18,708 nucleotides of DNA from PALSA-1180 sp964624625 (GCA_964624625.1 CAZUXW010000060.1:1-18708), one strand, 5' to 3'. Positions 6,132 through 13,478 are shown, counted from the stretch's first letter. A program made the numbers and translations. Notes: a model not told the origin generated them from the letters alone.

Positions 6132-7421
6132 TTATTGCAAAGCGCTTAAGTGCAGCTTGATGTCCACCACGATGTTCTCGATGTCCAGCACCTCAAAACA
6201 CCTCACCACTTGGCAGGTCTTCGCCATCTTGTTCACGCAAGTGATATTGCGGCAGGGGCTCTCGGAAACATAGGTCCGCGACTGGGCATCCTGGTTGGCC
6301 GGGGGAAAGAGCGGATTCTTCGAGTCGTAGCCGGACATGCGGGCCGGGGTGGCGCCGAAGATCGAGATGACGAAGGTCTTGTTCTTGAATTTAAAATTGC
6401 CCGATTTGGACATCTTCCTGGCGGCGGCCATGTGCAGGGGCCCCGTGTCGCCCGAGATGAAGACGTCCGTGAAATCGATCAAGGCGCAGTAGCCGTCGAT
6501 GGAAAGGGAAGTAGGGACCACGGTTATTTTCGATATTTCCTCGCTGGTCAAACTTTCCAATAACTTTTTTTCGAGGCCCCGGGCCGTGAAGGCCGAACCC
6601 AGAAGAATTTTCACCGGCAGTTGGCAGAGGCGTTTTAAGAGGTCCACCTGGTCAGGAACAGGGATCCGGGTGTAAGGCGAGGCCGTGTCGGGATTAAAAA
6701 AGAGGATGGGCCCGGTTCCAATGCCGTTCTCTTTCAGCAGGGCCTTGGCCTCCGCGACGGCCTGGTCCGACAGGATCAGGGAGGCGCCCAGGTACCTTTC
6801 GGTTCGGTTGGGGGCGGTGACTGCCGAGAGAAGCTTGTGGGGAAACTCGTGGGCCTGGAATAGGAAATGGTTGATTCCGGTTTGGTCGATATCGTTGCGG
6901 ACCAATTGAGGGGCCACGGTCATGAAGTCCAGCCTGGCCTGGCCCTTGGGAAACAAATTGTCGTCCTCGAAGAAGGGGCTGCAGTTGAAACAAAGGTCAT
7001 ATTGGTTTTCGGCCACCAGTTTTTGGATGCTTTGAACGTCGCTGGGCTCGGGAAAAACGGTTCCGGTGAAATAGGGGTAGAGATGGGAGATGTCGGGATG
7101 GCCCTCCAGCAAGCAAGCCACCCCCTTTTTCACGACATAATCGATCCTGGCCCCGGGAAAGAAATCCCGGAAGGCGGAGACGGCGGCCTGAAGCATGATC
7201 GCGTCGCCGATGTGGATGTCCGGGATGACCAGAATCCTCTCGAATTTTTTGACCCGGCGGATGGTCTTCAGGTTTTTTTGATGGATGTAATTCACCAGGG
7301 GGCGGTTTCCCAGGATCGCCGGGATGACCGCGTCGAAAAACCTGGCGCCGGCCCTGGGGAAATGGTTGGTCACCACGCTGGTCAGGTGGAAAAGGGTTTT
7401 TTGAAATTTGTTATCGAGCAT
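6132..7421 (-). CDS. Glycosyltransferase family 9 protein (heptosyltransferase-like)
   Basis: 429 residues from ATG at 7421. GT9 enzymes add heptose or related sugars to the lipopolysaccharide core at the inner membrane. The N-terminal Rossmann motif RILVIPDIHIGDAIM is at 62-76 and the sugar-nucleotide-binding signature GDTGPLHMAAA is at 324-334, followed by SIFGATPARMSGYDS. Two things are unusual: an extra 60 residues before the first strand, rich in hydrophobic and basic residues, which might help membrane association; and four C-terminal cysteines (C390, C395, C403, C408) that could bind a metal. Cysteine pairs near the C-terminus occur in other GT9 members. A TTG at 7469 in the same frame would add 16 residues, but neither start has a good ribosome binding site. 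The gene converges with the aminopropyltransferase and diverges from the amidohydrolase. Sugar donor and acceptor are unknown. Confidence 0.82.
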   Translation of the reverse strand: MLDNKFQKTLFHLTSVVTNHFPRAGARFFDAVIPAILGNRPLVNYIHQKNLKTIRRVKKFERILVIPDIHIGDAIMLQAAVSAFRDFFPGARIDYVVKKGVACLLEGHPDISHLYPYFTGTVFPEPSDVQSIQKLVAENQYDLCFNCSPFFEDDNLFPKGQARLDFMTVAPQLVRNDIDQTGINHFLFQAHEFPHKLLSAVTAPNRTERYLGASLILSDQAVAEAKALLKENGIGTGPILFFNPDTASPYTRIPVPDQVDLLKRLCQLPVKILLGSAFTARGLEKKLLESLTSEEISKITVVPTSLSIDGYCALIDFTDVFISGDTGPLHMAAARKMSKSGNFKFKNKTFVISIFGATPARMSGYDSKNPLFPPANQDAQSRTYVSESPCRNITCVNKMAKTCQVVRCFEVLDIENIVVDIKLHLSALQ

Positions 7422-7487
7422 GTCCGTTACTTTAAGGAAGCCTAAGGTTTGGGTCAATACTGAAACCAATATAAAAAGGGTAATTGA

Positions 7488-7577
7488 ACCACCAAGGCAC
7501 CATGAAATTCAAAACATTGAGCCCGAACAAAGGAAATCCGTCGGCGGTATTTCTCGCTGTTCTTGGTGCCTTGTGGT
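7488..7577. repeat. 90-bp element with ACCAC.AAGGCAC inverted ends in a divergent intergenic region
   Basis: The left end ACCACCAAGGCACCA (7488-7502) and right end TGGTGCCTTGTGGT (7564-7577) are complementary except for one single-base gap. The 61 bases between them show no clear pairing. The left end shares ACCAC.AAGGCAC with the element at 4001. It lies between the divergent starts of the GT9 gene and the amidohydrolase gene, so the promoters for both genes should be in or beside it. Confidence 0.65.
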
Positions 7578-7616
7578 GAAATAGGTATTTTGATTTTGTC
7601 GTGTTAATCTAGTGCC

Positions 7617-8885
7617 ATGAACCAGCGTCTTCTACTCTTCGCCAAGACCATCCTGACCATGGACCGGTCCAAGCCCATTGAGGATGGATTCGTCCTGGTG
7701 CAGGGCCACCGGATTTTGCAGGTGGGCAAGCGCAAGGACCTCTTCCTAAGGCCCTCGGTCCGGATTCTCGACCTGGGAGATACCCTCCTGGCGCCGGGCC
7801 TGATCAACGCCCACTGTCACCTGGATTTCACCCTTTTCAAGGGAAGGGTCCGTTACCAAGGCGGGTTCCGCCAGTGGCTCCGCAAGATGGGGCAGAAGAC
7901 CCGGGAAACCACCCAGGCTGATTTCAAGCGTTCCGTCCAAAAGGGGATCAAGGAAAGCCTGGCCTACGGCACGACCACCCTCTGCGATATTTCCACCAGT
8001 TGGGAAAGTTATTTGCTTCTTCGCCAATCGCCCCTGAGGTCTTTCGTTTTTTTGGAAATGCTTGACTTGGGAAACCCCTCGGCACGGAAATATTGGGATC
8101 ATTTCAGCGAAAAATTAAGGGCGCTCGCGCGCCAGGCCCCCTCCACGGCCACCTTCCGCTGGGGCCTCTCTCCCCACACCCCCTTCACCGTTTCCAAGGA
8201 ACTTTTTCAATTGGCCGGCCGGTCCTTGAACGAGGGCGGGGAATTGTTGACCACGATCCATTTGGCGGAAAGCCGGGAGGAATCGGATTATTTCCGGACC
8301 GGGACAGGCCCCATGGCGGAAAGGATCCGGGCCTTGAATCCCGATTGGAATCTTCCGCGAAAAACAACGCCGGTCCAATACCTGAACGACAACGGCTGGC
8401 TTCCCAAGCTGGACCTGGGGGTTCATTTGAACATCGTGGAGGATCGGGATTTGAAACTATTGGCCAAGAACCGGATCGCAGTGGTGCATTGTCCCGGCAG
8501 CCACGCCTATTTCCACCATCCACCCTTCCGCTACCGGCAATTCCGCCGTAGGCGCATCCCGGTCTGCCTGGGGACCGACAGCCTCGCCAGCAACCAATCC
8601 CTTTCCCTGTTTCGGGAAATGAGGCTGTTCCGGGAGATGCACCAGGATGTATCCCCGAGGGAGATCCTGGCCATGGTGACCGAAAAACCGGCCCAGGCTT
8701 TGGGGATGGGATCAGTCCTGGGAAAGATCAAGCCGGGCTATTTCGCCGACCTGGTCGGGGTTCCCAGGGCGAAGGGCCGGGGCGCCTTGGCGGATCCAGC
8801 CCTCCAATTTTTGAACCACCGGGGCCCGGTTTCCTTCTCCATGGTTCATGGGGAACCCAAGTTGCGCCTTTCCCTGGTGAAATAA
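7617..8885 (+). CDS. Metal-dependent amidohydrolase of the MtaD/TrzA group; candidate aminofutalosine deaminase
   Basis: 422 residues with the complete metal site of nucleobase or nucleoside deaminases: HxH at H66 and H68 (PGLINAHCHLD), H215 with E218 in HLAES, H270 and D321 in GTDSLAS. SPHTPFTVS (184-192) and HCPGSH (291-296) are also typical of this group. It deaminates an aminopurine-type substrate; S-adenosylhomocysteine, methylthioadenosine, guanine and aminofutalosine are all used by relatives. I infer aminofutalosine deaminase (MqnX) as a serious candidate because the same window carries mqnP, mqnE, mqnA and mqnC, and the deamination step is otherwise unaccounted for here. Sequence alone does not settle the substrate. 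The ATG at 7617 has no strong ribosome binding site, so it may be translated from a short leader. It is divergent from GT9, and the rplM promoter follows it. Confidence 0.8.
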   Translation: MNQRLLLFAKTILTMDRSKPIEDGFVLVQGHRILQVGKRKDLFLRPSVRILDLGDTLLAPGLINAHCHLDFTLFKGRVRYQGGFRQWLRKMGQKTRETTQADFKRSVQKGIKESLAYGTTTLCDISTSWESYLLLRQSPLRSFVFLEMLDLGNPSARKYWDHFSEKLRALARQAPSTATFRWGLSPHTPFTVSKELFQLAGRSLNEGGELLTTIHLAESREESDYFRTGTGPMAERIRALNPDWNLPRKTTPVQYLNDNGWLPKLDLGVHLNIVEDRDLKLLAKNRIAVVHCPGSHAYFHHPPFRYRQFRRRRIPVCLGTDSLASNQSLSLFREMRLFREMHQDVSPREILAMVTEKPAQALGMGSVLGKIKPGYFADLVGVPRAKGRGALADPALQFLNHRGPVSFSMVHGEPKLRLSLVK

Positions 8886-8918
8886 GCGTAATTTAATCCC
8901 TTTTGGCCCTTTCCCTTC

Positions 8919-8946
8919 TTGACACCATCTCGAAAACCCTTATAAT
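8919..8946 (+). promoter_or_regulatory. Consensus sigma-70-type promoter of the rplM-rpsI operon
   Basis: TTGACA at 8919-8924 and TATAAT at 8941-8946 are both perfect consensus hexamers, separated by 16 bases. Transcription would start near 8953. The spacing, position and strength fit a ribosomal protein operon that must be highly expressed. Confidence 0.88.
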
Positions 8947-8952
8947 TCAGGC

Positions 8953-8982
8953 CCTTGTCATTCAAGGCGCCCCAACAGGGGC
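8953..8982 (+). promoter_or_regulatory. Tandem small hairpins in the rplM mRNA leader
   Basis: Directly after the predicted transcription start, CCTTG/CAAGG (8953-8957 with 8963-8967, 5-base loop) and GCCCC/GGGGC (8969-8973 with 8978-8982, AACA loop) can form two adjacent stems. An autoregulatory L13 leader is known in other bacteria. Whether this short structure is one is only a suggestion; it may simply stabilise the mRNA. Confidence 0.3.
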
Positions 8983-9011
8983 AAAAGATTAAAAAGGATT
9001 AGGTAACGGAA

Positions 9012-9473
9012 ATGCAAAAGTCGACTTATCTCTCGAGCGCGAAGGACATTCAACGGAAATGGTGGATCGTTGACGCCACGGACCAGATTTTGGGCCGCCT
9101 GACGTCCCAGGTCGCCGCTATTCTTCGCGGAAAGCACAAAACCAATTTCCAGCCCAGCTTGGAAAACGGGGACCATGTGGTCATCATCAACGCGGAAAAA
9201 ATCGTCCTCACGGGCAAGAAGTGGGATACCAAAGCCCATCACCGCACTTCCGGACGTCCGGGCGGGTTGTCCACGGAAACTTATAAAGTTCTCCGCACGA
9301 CCAAGCCGGAAAGAATTTTGGAATACGCCATCAAGGGAATGCTTCCCAAGACCAAGCAAGGGGACAAGATTTTCACCCGCGTCCAAATTTACAAAGGTGA
9401 AGCCCATCCCCATTCCGCCCAGAAACCCCAACCTTTGACCTTGGCCTATAGCGCCAAAAGAGGAGAATCCTAA
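9012..9473 (+). CDS. rplM: 50S ribosomal protein L13
   Basis: Large-subunit protein L13, an early assembly protein that binds 23S rRNA. The 153-residue sequence shows the family signatures throughout: RKWWIVDATDQILGRLTSQVAAILRGKHK (residues 15-43), NGDHVVIINAEKIVLTGKKWDTK (52-74) and EYAIKGMLPK (104-113). Length is normal. The ATG at 9012 has AAGGATTAGG some 10-16 bases upstream. The stop codon overlaps the rpsI start by one base (TAATG), the standard coupled rplM-rpsI arrangement. Confidence 0.97.
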   Translation: MQKSTYLSSAKDIQRKWWIVDATDQILGRLTSQVAAILRGKHKTNFQPSLENGDHVVIINAEKIVLTGKKWDTKAHHRTSGRPGGLSTETYKVLRTTKPERILEYAIKGMLPKTKQGDKIFTRVQIYKGEAHPHSAQKPQPLTLAYSAKRGES

Positions 9474-9868
9474 TGGCCGCCGTTAAAGAACAATTTCAAG
9501 CGACTGGACGCCGGAAAACTTCCGTCGCCCGCGTGATCTTAAGACCAGGTAAAGGCCTGTTCGTCGTGAACGGCAAGCCGGTCGAGAAGTTTTTTCCCGA
9601 GATGAAATTAGCGGTCGTGCGTTCGCCCTTGGAAATGGTTTCCGCCCTGGGCAAGTATGACGTTTACGCCAACCTCACCGGCGGCGGAGTCACAGGACAG
9701 GCCGAGGCCCTCCGCCACGGCATTTCCCGCGCCCTCCTCAAGGTGGACACGGAAATGCGCAAGCTTCTCAAGCCAGCCGGATTCCTGACCCGCGACCCCC
9801 GCATGGTCGAGCGCAAGAAGTACGGCCGCAAGAAGGCCCGCAGGCGCTTCCAATTCTCGAAGCGTTAA
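9473..9868 (+). CDS. rpsI: 30S ribosomal protein S9
   Basis: Small-subunit protein S9, whose basic C-terminal tail reaches the P-site tRNA. The 131 residues include ATGRRKTSVARVILRPGKG near the N-terminus, TGGGVTGQAEALRHGISRAL in the middle, and the invariant C-terminus KKARRRFQFSKR. The ATG overlaps the rplM stop codon, and AGAGGAGAATCC within the end of rplM provides the ribosome binding site. A strong terminator follows 19 bases after the stop. Confidence 0.97.
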   Translation: MAAVKEQFQATGRRKTSVARVILRPGKGLFVVNGKPVEKFFPEMKLAVVRSPLEMVSALGKYDVYANLTGGGVTGQAEALRHGISRALLKVDTEMRKLLKPAGFLTRDPRMVERKKYGRKKARRRFQFSKR

Positions 9869-9887
9869 AAGCGAGAAAGCCTTACCG

Positions 9888-9920
9888 ATCCCACGCCCTT
9901 CACGGGGCGTGGGATTTTTT
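9888..9920 (+). terminator. Intrinsic terminator of the rplM-rpsI operon
   Basis: A perfect 11-bp stem, ATCCCACGCCC (9888-9898) with GGGCGTGGGAT (9905-9915), has a 6-base loop and is followed directly by a run of T residues (9915-9920). It is positioned immediately after rpsI. Confidence 0.93.
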
Positions 9921-9940
9921 GTTTCAGGACGACAAATCGA

Positions 9941-10034
9941 ACCACAAAGTGAACGGAGTAACACAGAGTACGGCTTAGAATTTTTTTAAAATCAGTAAAT
10001 GTCTTACTCTGTGTAACTCTGTTAACTCTGTGGT
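9941..10034. repeat. 94-bp near-perfect inverted repeat with ACCAC...GTGGT ends, upstream of the Nudix gene
   Basis: The 30-base arms (9941-9970 and 10005-10034) are complementary at 26 of 30 positions; the mismatches are scattered. The 34-base centre is AT-rich with a run of seven T. The left arm has a loose 9-11-base internal periodicity (CACAAAG, AACGGAG, ACACAGAG). It starts 21 bases after the rpsI terminator and ends 12 bases before the Nudix ATG, so it takes up almost the whole gap. It is the best-preserved of the ACCAC-ended elements in the window. Confidence 0.8.
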
Positions 10035-10046
10035 AAATGGTGGTCA

Positions 10047-10484
10047 ATGACCCACAAATTCCAGCCGACCCCCAAGATCGCGGTCAACGCCCTCGTGTTG
10101 AACGAGAAGGGCGAAGTCCTTTTAGCCAAAAGGACCGACAACGGCCTTTGGTGTATTCCCGGCGGCCACGTGGACCTGGGGGAGACTTTGGGCCAGGCCT
10201 GCCTCCGTGAATTGCGGGAGGAGACGGGCCTAGAGGGCCGGGTGATCCGCCTGGTGGGCGTCTATTCGGACCCGAAAAATTCCCTTCACCTCGCCCAGGG
10301 ACCCGAATGGCACACGGTCCGGGTGTCGTTCTTGTGCCAAATCGTTGGTGGTACAATAAGGCCCAGCGACGAGACCAGCGAGGTCAAGTATTTTGACGTG
10401 AAGCGGCTGCCGAATCTGATCACCGACCATGCCTCGCGGATCCAGGACGCCCTCGCGGGCCGGTCGGAAGCCGTCATCCAATAG
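10047..10484 (+). CDS. Nudix hydrolase
   Basis: 145 residues. The complete Nudix box GX5EX7REUXEEXGU runs from G40 to L62, with E46, R54, E55, E58 and E59 present. This is the divalent-metal site that hydrolyses nucleoside-diphosphate-linked compounds. The N-terminus (IAVNALVLNEKGEVLLAKRTDNGLWCIPGGHVDLGE) resembles MutT-like and ADP-ribose or dinucleotide pyrophosphatases with broad substrate ranges; the exact substrate cannot be read from sequence. The ATG at 10047 follows GGTGGT, which abuts the upstream palindromic element. The LOG-family gene starts 17 bases after the stop, so the two are probably co-transcribed and may both act in nucleotide clean-up. Confidence 0.88.
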   Translation: MTHKFQPTPKIAVNALVLNEKGEVLLAKRTDNGLWCIPGGHVDLGETLGQACLRELREETGLEGRVIRLVGVYSDPKNSLHLAQGPEWHTVRVSFLCQIVGGTIRPSDETSEVKYFDVKRLPNLITDHASRIQDALAGRSEAVIQ

Positions 10485-10501
10485 AAGAAGAAAGGTTCCA
10501 C

Positions 10502-11227
10502 ATGCCGCGACGCAAACCAGTCAAGGAACGACGTTCGCCCTCCAGGCTCAAGGGCGAGAAGCCCAGCGCCAACCCCTTCATCGCCAATGAGTTCAAGGAG
10601 CAGGACGCCTGGCGCATGTTCCGCATCATGTCGGAATTTTTCGAGGGCTTCGAGAAGATGAGGGAAGTGAGGCCCGCGGTCACCCTGTTCGGCTCGGCCC
10701 GCACCCTCCAAAACGCGGACGATTACAAACTGGCGCGGGATATCGGTTACGGCCTGTCAAAAAAAGGTTTTTCGATCATCACCGGCGGAGGTCCCGGGGT
10801 CATGGAAGGCGCCAACCTGGGAGCCCATGAGGCGGGCGGCCGTTCGGTGGGCTGCAACATCGAGCTGCCTTTCGAGCAAAAACCCAATCCCTACATCAAC
10901 CTGCCGGTGAACTTCCATTATTTCTTCATCCGCAAGGTCATGTTCCTGCGCTACGCCGCCGCGGTCATTGTTTTGCCGGGCGGTTTCGGCACCATGGACG
11001 AGATGTTCGAGGTCTTGACCCTGGCCCAGACCCGCAAAATCGACCCCATTCCGATCGTATTGGTGAACAGGAAGTTCTGGCAGGGCGGCATCGACTGGAT
11101 TCAAAACACCATCCTGGGGGACCGGAAATACATCGATAAGAAGGACATGGAAATTTTCCACGTGGTGGACACGGCGGAAGAAGCCATCAAAATCGTCACC
11201 CAATATTACAAATATAAAAAGCTGTAG
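10502..11227 (+). CDS. LOG-family protein (TIGR00730-type nucleotide phosphoribohydrolase)
   Basis: 241 residues of the Lonely Guy/YgdH-like group, formerly annotated as lysine decarboxylase. Family motifs are GGGPGVMEGAN (95-105), the RK pair at 145-146, and PGGFGTMDE (159-167), which carries the phosphate-binding glycines and the catalytic Glu. Members split nucleoside 5'-monophosphates into base and ribose phosphate; in bacteria AMP or cytokinin-type nucleotides are substrates. The N-terminal 55 residues (basic start, then NEFKEQDAWRMFRIMSEFFEGFEKM) are an extra helical segment common to a bacterial subgroup. The start ATG has AGAAAGG upstream. The gene lies between Nudix and the secreted glycosidase-like gene, with gaps of 17 and 9 bases. 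Confidence 0.87.
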   Translation: MPRRKPVKERRSPSRLKGEKPSANPFIANEFKEQDAWRMFRIMSEFFEGFEKMREVRPAVTLFGSARTLQNADDYKLARDIGYGLSKKGFSIITGGGPGVMEGANLGAHEAGGRSVGCNIELPFEQKPNPYINLPVNFHYFFIRKVMFLRYAAAVIVLPGGFGTMDEMFEVLTLAQTRKIDPIPIVLVNRKFWQGGIDWIQNTILGDRKYIDKKDMEIFHVVDTAEEAIKIVTQYYKYKKL

Positions 11228-11236
11228 AAGCGCCTC

Positions 11237-13360
11237 ATGGCCAAACCTTTCTTCCGGATTTTGGCGGCGGGTTTGGCCTGGGCCTGGATGGGCCAGGTCC
11301 TTGCTTCTTCCATTGATTTGTCCAAGGCCGCCAACATGGGACCGGGGGAGTCCTTCGATGAGGTCTCCCCGGAAATGGCGGACGCGAAGGCGAAAAGCGG
11401 CTTCGCCAGCCTCCCGATCGGACAGCAAACCTTCCGGGGTGTGCCGTTCCTGATGATGGACCCGGCCCAGCATGGGGGTAATTCCTTCGTGGTCCTGAAG
11501 GGACGCAAAAAACCAGGGTTTCCCGAGGGTGTTTCCATTTCCGCCGGCGGGATTAAGGCCCCTTACCTCTATTTCCTGCACACCTGCCGTTGGGGAGGAA
11601 CCGCCTCCAATATCACCGTCGCCGAGTACGACATCGTTTATGACGACGGCCAGATCGCGGCGATCCCTCTAAGGGTCGGGGTGGAATTCACCAATTTCTT
11701 CAGTTCCGACGATACCAGCGCCAGTTACCTGGCCTGGTGGCACAAGTATAAAAATATCGAAATGGGCGTTAATTTCCTTCCTTGGAAAAACCCCCATCCC
11801 GAGAAGTCCATCCAATCGATCCTTTTTAAGTCCCGCGGCAATATGCCCGTACCCATCCTTTTCGCCATCACCGCTTCCGACAAGGAACTCCCCATCTCCC
11901 CCGATTCGCCCAAACCAGAAAAGGAGTTTAAAACCGATACCACCAAGTGGATTCCTTTTGAGCCTTCGGACCTATCGCCTGCGGGAACGGCCATTGACAT
12001 GAGTTTTCTCCTGGACGCGCCGGCAGGGAAGCACGGCAAGGTGAAAGCCGACGGCGACAGGCTGGTGTTTGAGGATGGGACACCCGCTAAATTTTGGGGA
12101 ATCGAATTAGTTGGAATTGAAAGACCCATGAAACCGGATTCAATTCGTGTTTTGGTAGATCGTTTATCAGCCTCGGGATGCAACGCCGTGATCCTGGACG
12201 GGAATTTTGACAGGAACTTGTTCAGCGCGCTTAAAAATAAAGGAATTTACCTATGCGTCCAACCGGCTGTAAAGGATTCAATTACAGATGAAGGAACGCC
12301 TCAGGGTTTGTTGGACCAGGATGATCCGGCGATGGTTACTCCGGACCTGTTTAAGGCCATTGATCAGGAATGGGGTGTAAAACTTCCAATGAATGGATTG
12401 AAAAAGGAAGCGGTGACTTTGAGCCCCACCAATTTTATTGACACTCCCATGGTCGCCGCGCCTGAGATGAGCCTGCCCTTTTCATTCTCGAGCGGGAGGG
12501 AACTGGGGAGCCCTTTCGCGGGACAATGGATGGCTTTTTGGCCAAATGAGTTTTTAGGGGAAGCGCCGCTCATTATTTCATCCTATGCTTCGCTGGAAGG
12601 ATGGGTTGGTTCTTTTGGGATGAACAGCGGTTATTTTTCGAGCGAGTCCTTAAACCCTTGCTTGAACCCCTTTGTCCAGAATCAGATATTTGTTCAATGG
12701 CCCACGGCAGCCTTGGCTTATTTGCGGGGCGACATAAAAGAAGGAAAAGTTTTCGTCATCGGCAAAGAGGGCTCGGCCCTTAAAGTCTTGGCGCACAAGT
12801 CGGGGTTGAATCCCGAAGGGGGAAAGTTCAAAACCGACCGGTCGGGCGAGTTAAAAGCCAAGGTGAACGAAAAAACAAAATCCTTCGTCTCCGACACGGG
12901 CCAGATTTCCTGGCAGGGGAACGTGGGGGTGGTGAAGGTCGAAGCGTCCCGTTTCCAAGCCCTTATCGGCTTCTTAAGCCACCGCAAGTTCAACAACACC
13001 TATTGGGCCGTGGAGACACCCAATGCCTTCGCGTCCTTGTCGGCCATCTCTCTTTCCAACAAAGCCCTCAATGTCTCGGAGCATTTGCTGCTGACAGGAG
13101 TCACCCGCATGGAGAACACAGGTCAAACCTACAACGCGGCGAAGACTAAACTCCTTACGGCTGGCAGGGCCCCCATTCTCGTGGAGCCGCTTTCGGCTAA
13201 GATCGTCCTATACCGGTTCATCCAGGACCCTAAGTTGAGGGTTCGGGCCTTGGACGCGAATGGTCAACCACTTAAAACCAAGGTTTCCGCCAAGTGGGTC
13301 AAAAACAGCTTTGTATTTTCGTGGGTTCCTTCCGCTTTTTACCTCGAGGTTTATAAATAA
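11237..13360 (+). CDS. Large secreted glycoside-hydrolase-like protein with a shortened, probably inactive barrel
   Basis: 707 residues with a signal peptide (basic MAKPFFR, hydrophobic core, cleavage near A23-S24). Residues about 55-215 look like a beta-sandwich (FRGVPFLMMDP..., YLYFLHTCRWGG, YDIVYDDG). Residues 243-295 (DLSPAGTAIDMSFLLDAPAG, ADGDRLVFEDGTPAKFWGIEL) match the entry to cellulase-like (GH5-type clan) TIM barrels. GEAPLIISSYASLEGWVGSF (441-460) and QWPTAALAYLRGDI (487-500) match the end of such barrels. The part between is only about 140 residues and lacks the usual Asn-Glu acid site; where relatives have a Glu-Trp near the barrel end this protein has Q430-W431. A C-terminal beta region (LLLTGVTRMENTG, 617-629) completes it. 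I infer a carbohydrate-binding or degenerate enzyme. The family recognition is from memory, not a search. It starts 9 bases after the LOG gene and the ribosome binding site is weak. Confidence 0.65.
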   Translation: MAKPFFRILAAGLAWAWMGQVLASSIDLSKAANMGPGESFDEVSPEMADAKAKSGFASLPIGQQTFRGVPFLMMDPAQHGGNSFVVLKGRKKPGFPEGVSISAGGIKAPYLYFLHTCRWGGTASNITVAEYDIVYDDGQIAAIPLRVGVEFTNFFSSDDTSASYLAWWHKYKNIEMGVNFLPWKNPHPEKSIQSILFKSRGNMPVPILFAITASDKELPISPDSPKPEKEFKTDTTKWIPFEPSDLSPAGTAIDMSFLLDAPAGKHGKVKADGDRLVFEDGTPAKFWGIELVGIERPMKPDSIRVLVDRLSASGCNAVILDGNFDRNLFSALKNKGIYLCVQPAVKDSITDEGTPQGLLDQDDPAMVTPDLFKAIDQEWGVKLPMNGLKKEAVTLSPTNFIDTPMVAAPEMSLPFSFSSGRELGSPFAGQWMAFWPNEFLGEAPLIISSYASLEGWVGSFGMNSGYFSSESLNPCLNPFVQNQIFVQWPTAALAYLRGDIKEGKVFVIGKEGSALKVLAHKSGLNPEGGKFKTDRSGELKAKVNEKTKSFVSDTGQISWQGNVGVVKVEASRFQALIGFLSHRKFNNTYWAVETPNAFASLSAISLSNKALNVSEHLLLTGVTRMENTGQTYNAAKTKLLTAGRAPILVEPLSAKIVLYRFIQDPKLRVRALDANGQPLKTKVSAKWVKNSFVFSWVPSAFYLEVYK

Positions 13361-13449
13361 GGCCCTAAAAAGCCAACCTTGCCCGATATTGATGAAATCG
13401 CTTTCATTGTTTAAACCCAACCTTTCTAAATTTGTTATGTAAAAACGAT

Positions 13450-13478
13450 TTAACATTCAACCTGGAGTCATGTAATAT
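13450..13478 (+). promoter_or_regulatory. Probable promoter of the PilZ gene
   Basis: TTAACA (13450-13455, 5 of 6 to the -35 consensus) and TAATAT (13473-13478, 4 of 6 to the -10) are separated by an ideal 17 bases. The site lies in the AT-rich gap between the secreted protein and the PilZ gene, 41 bases before the ATG. Confidence 0.45.
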
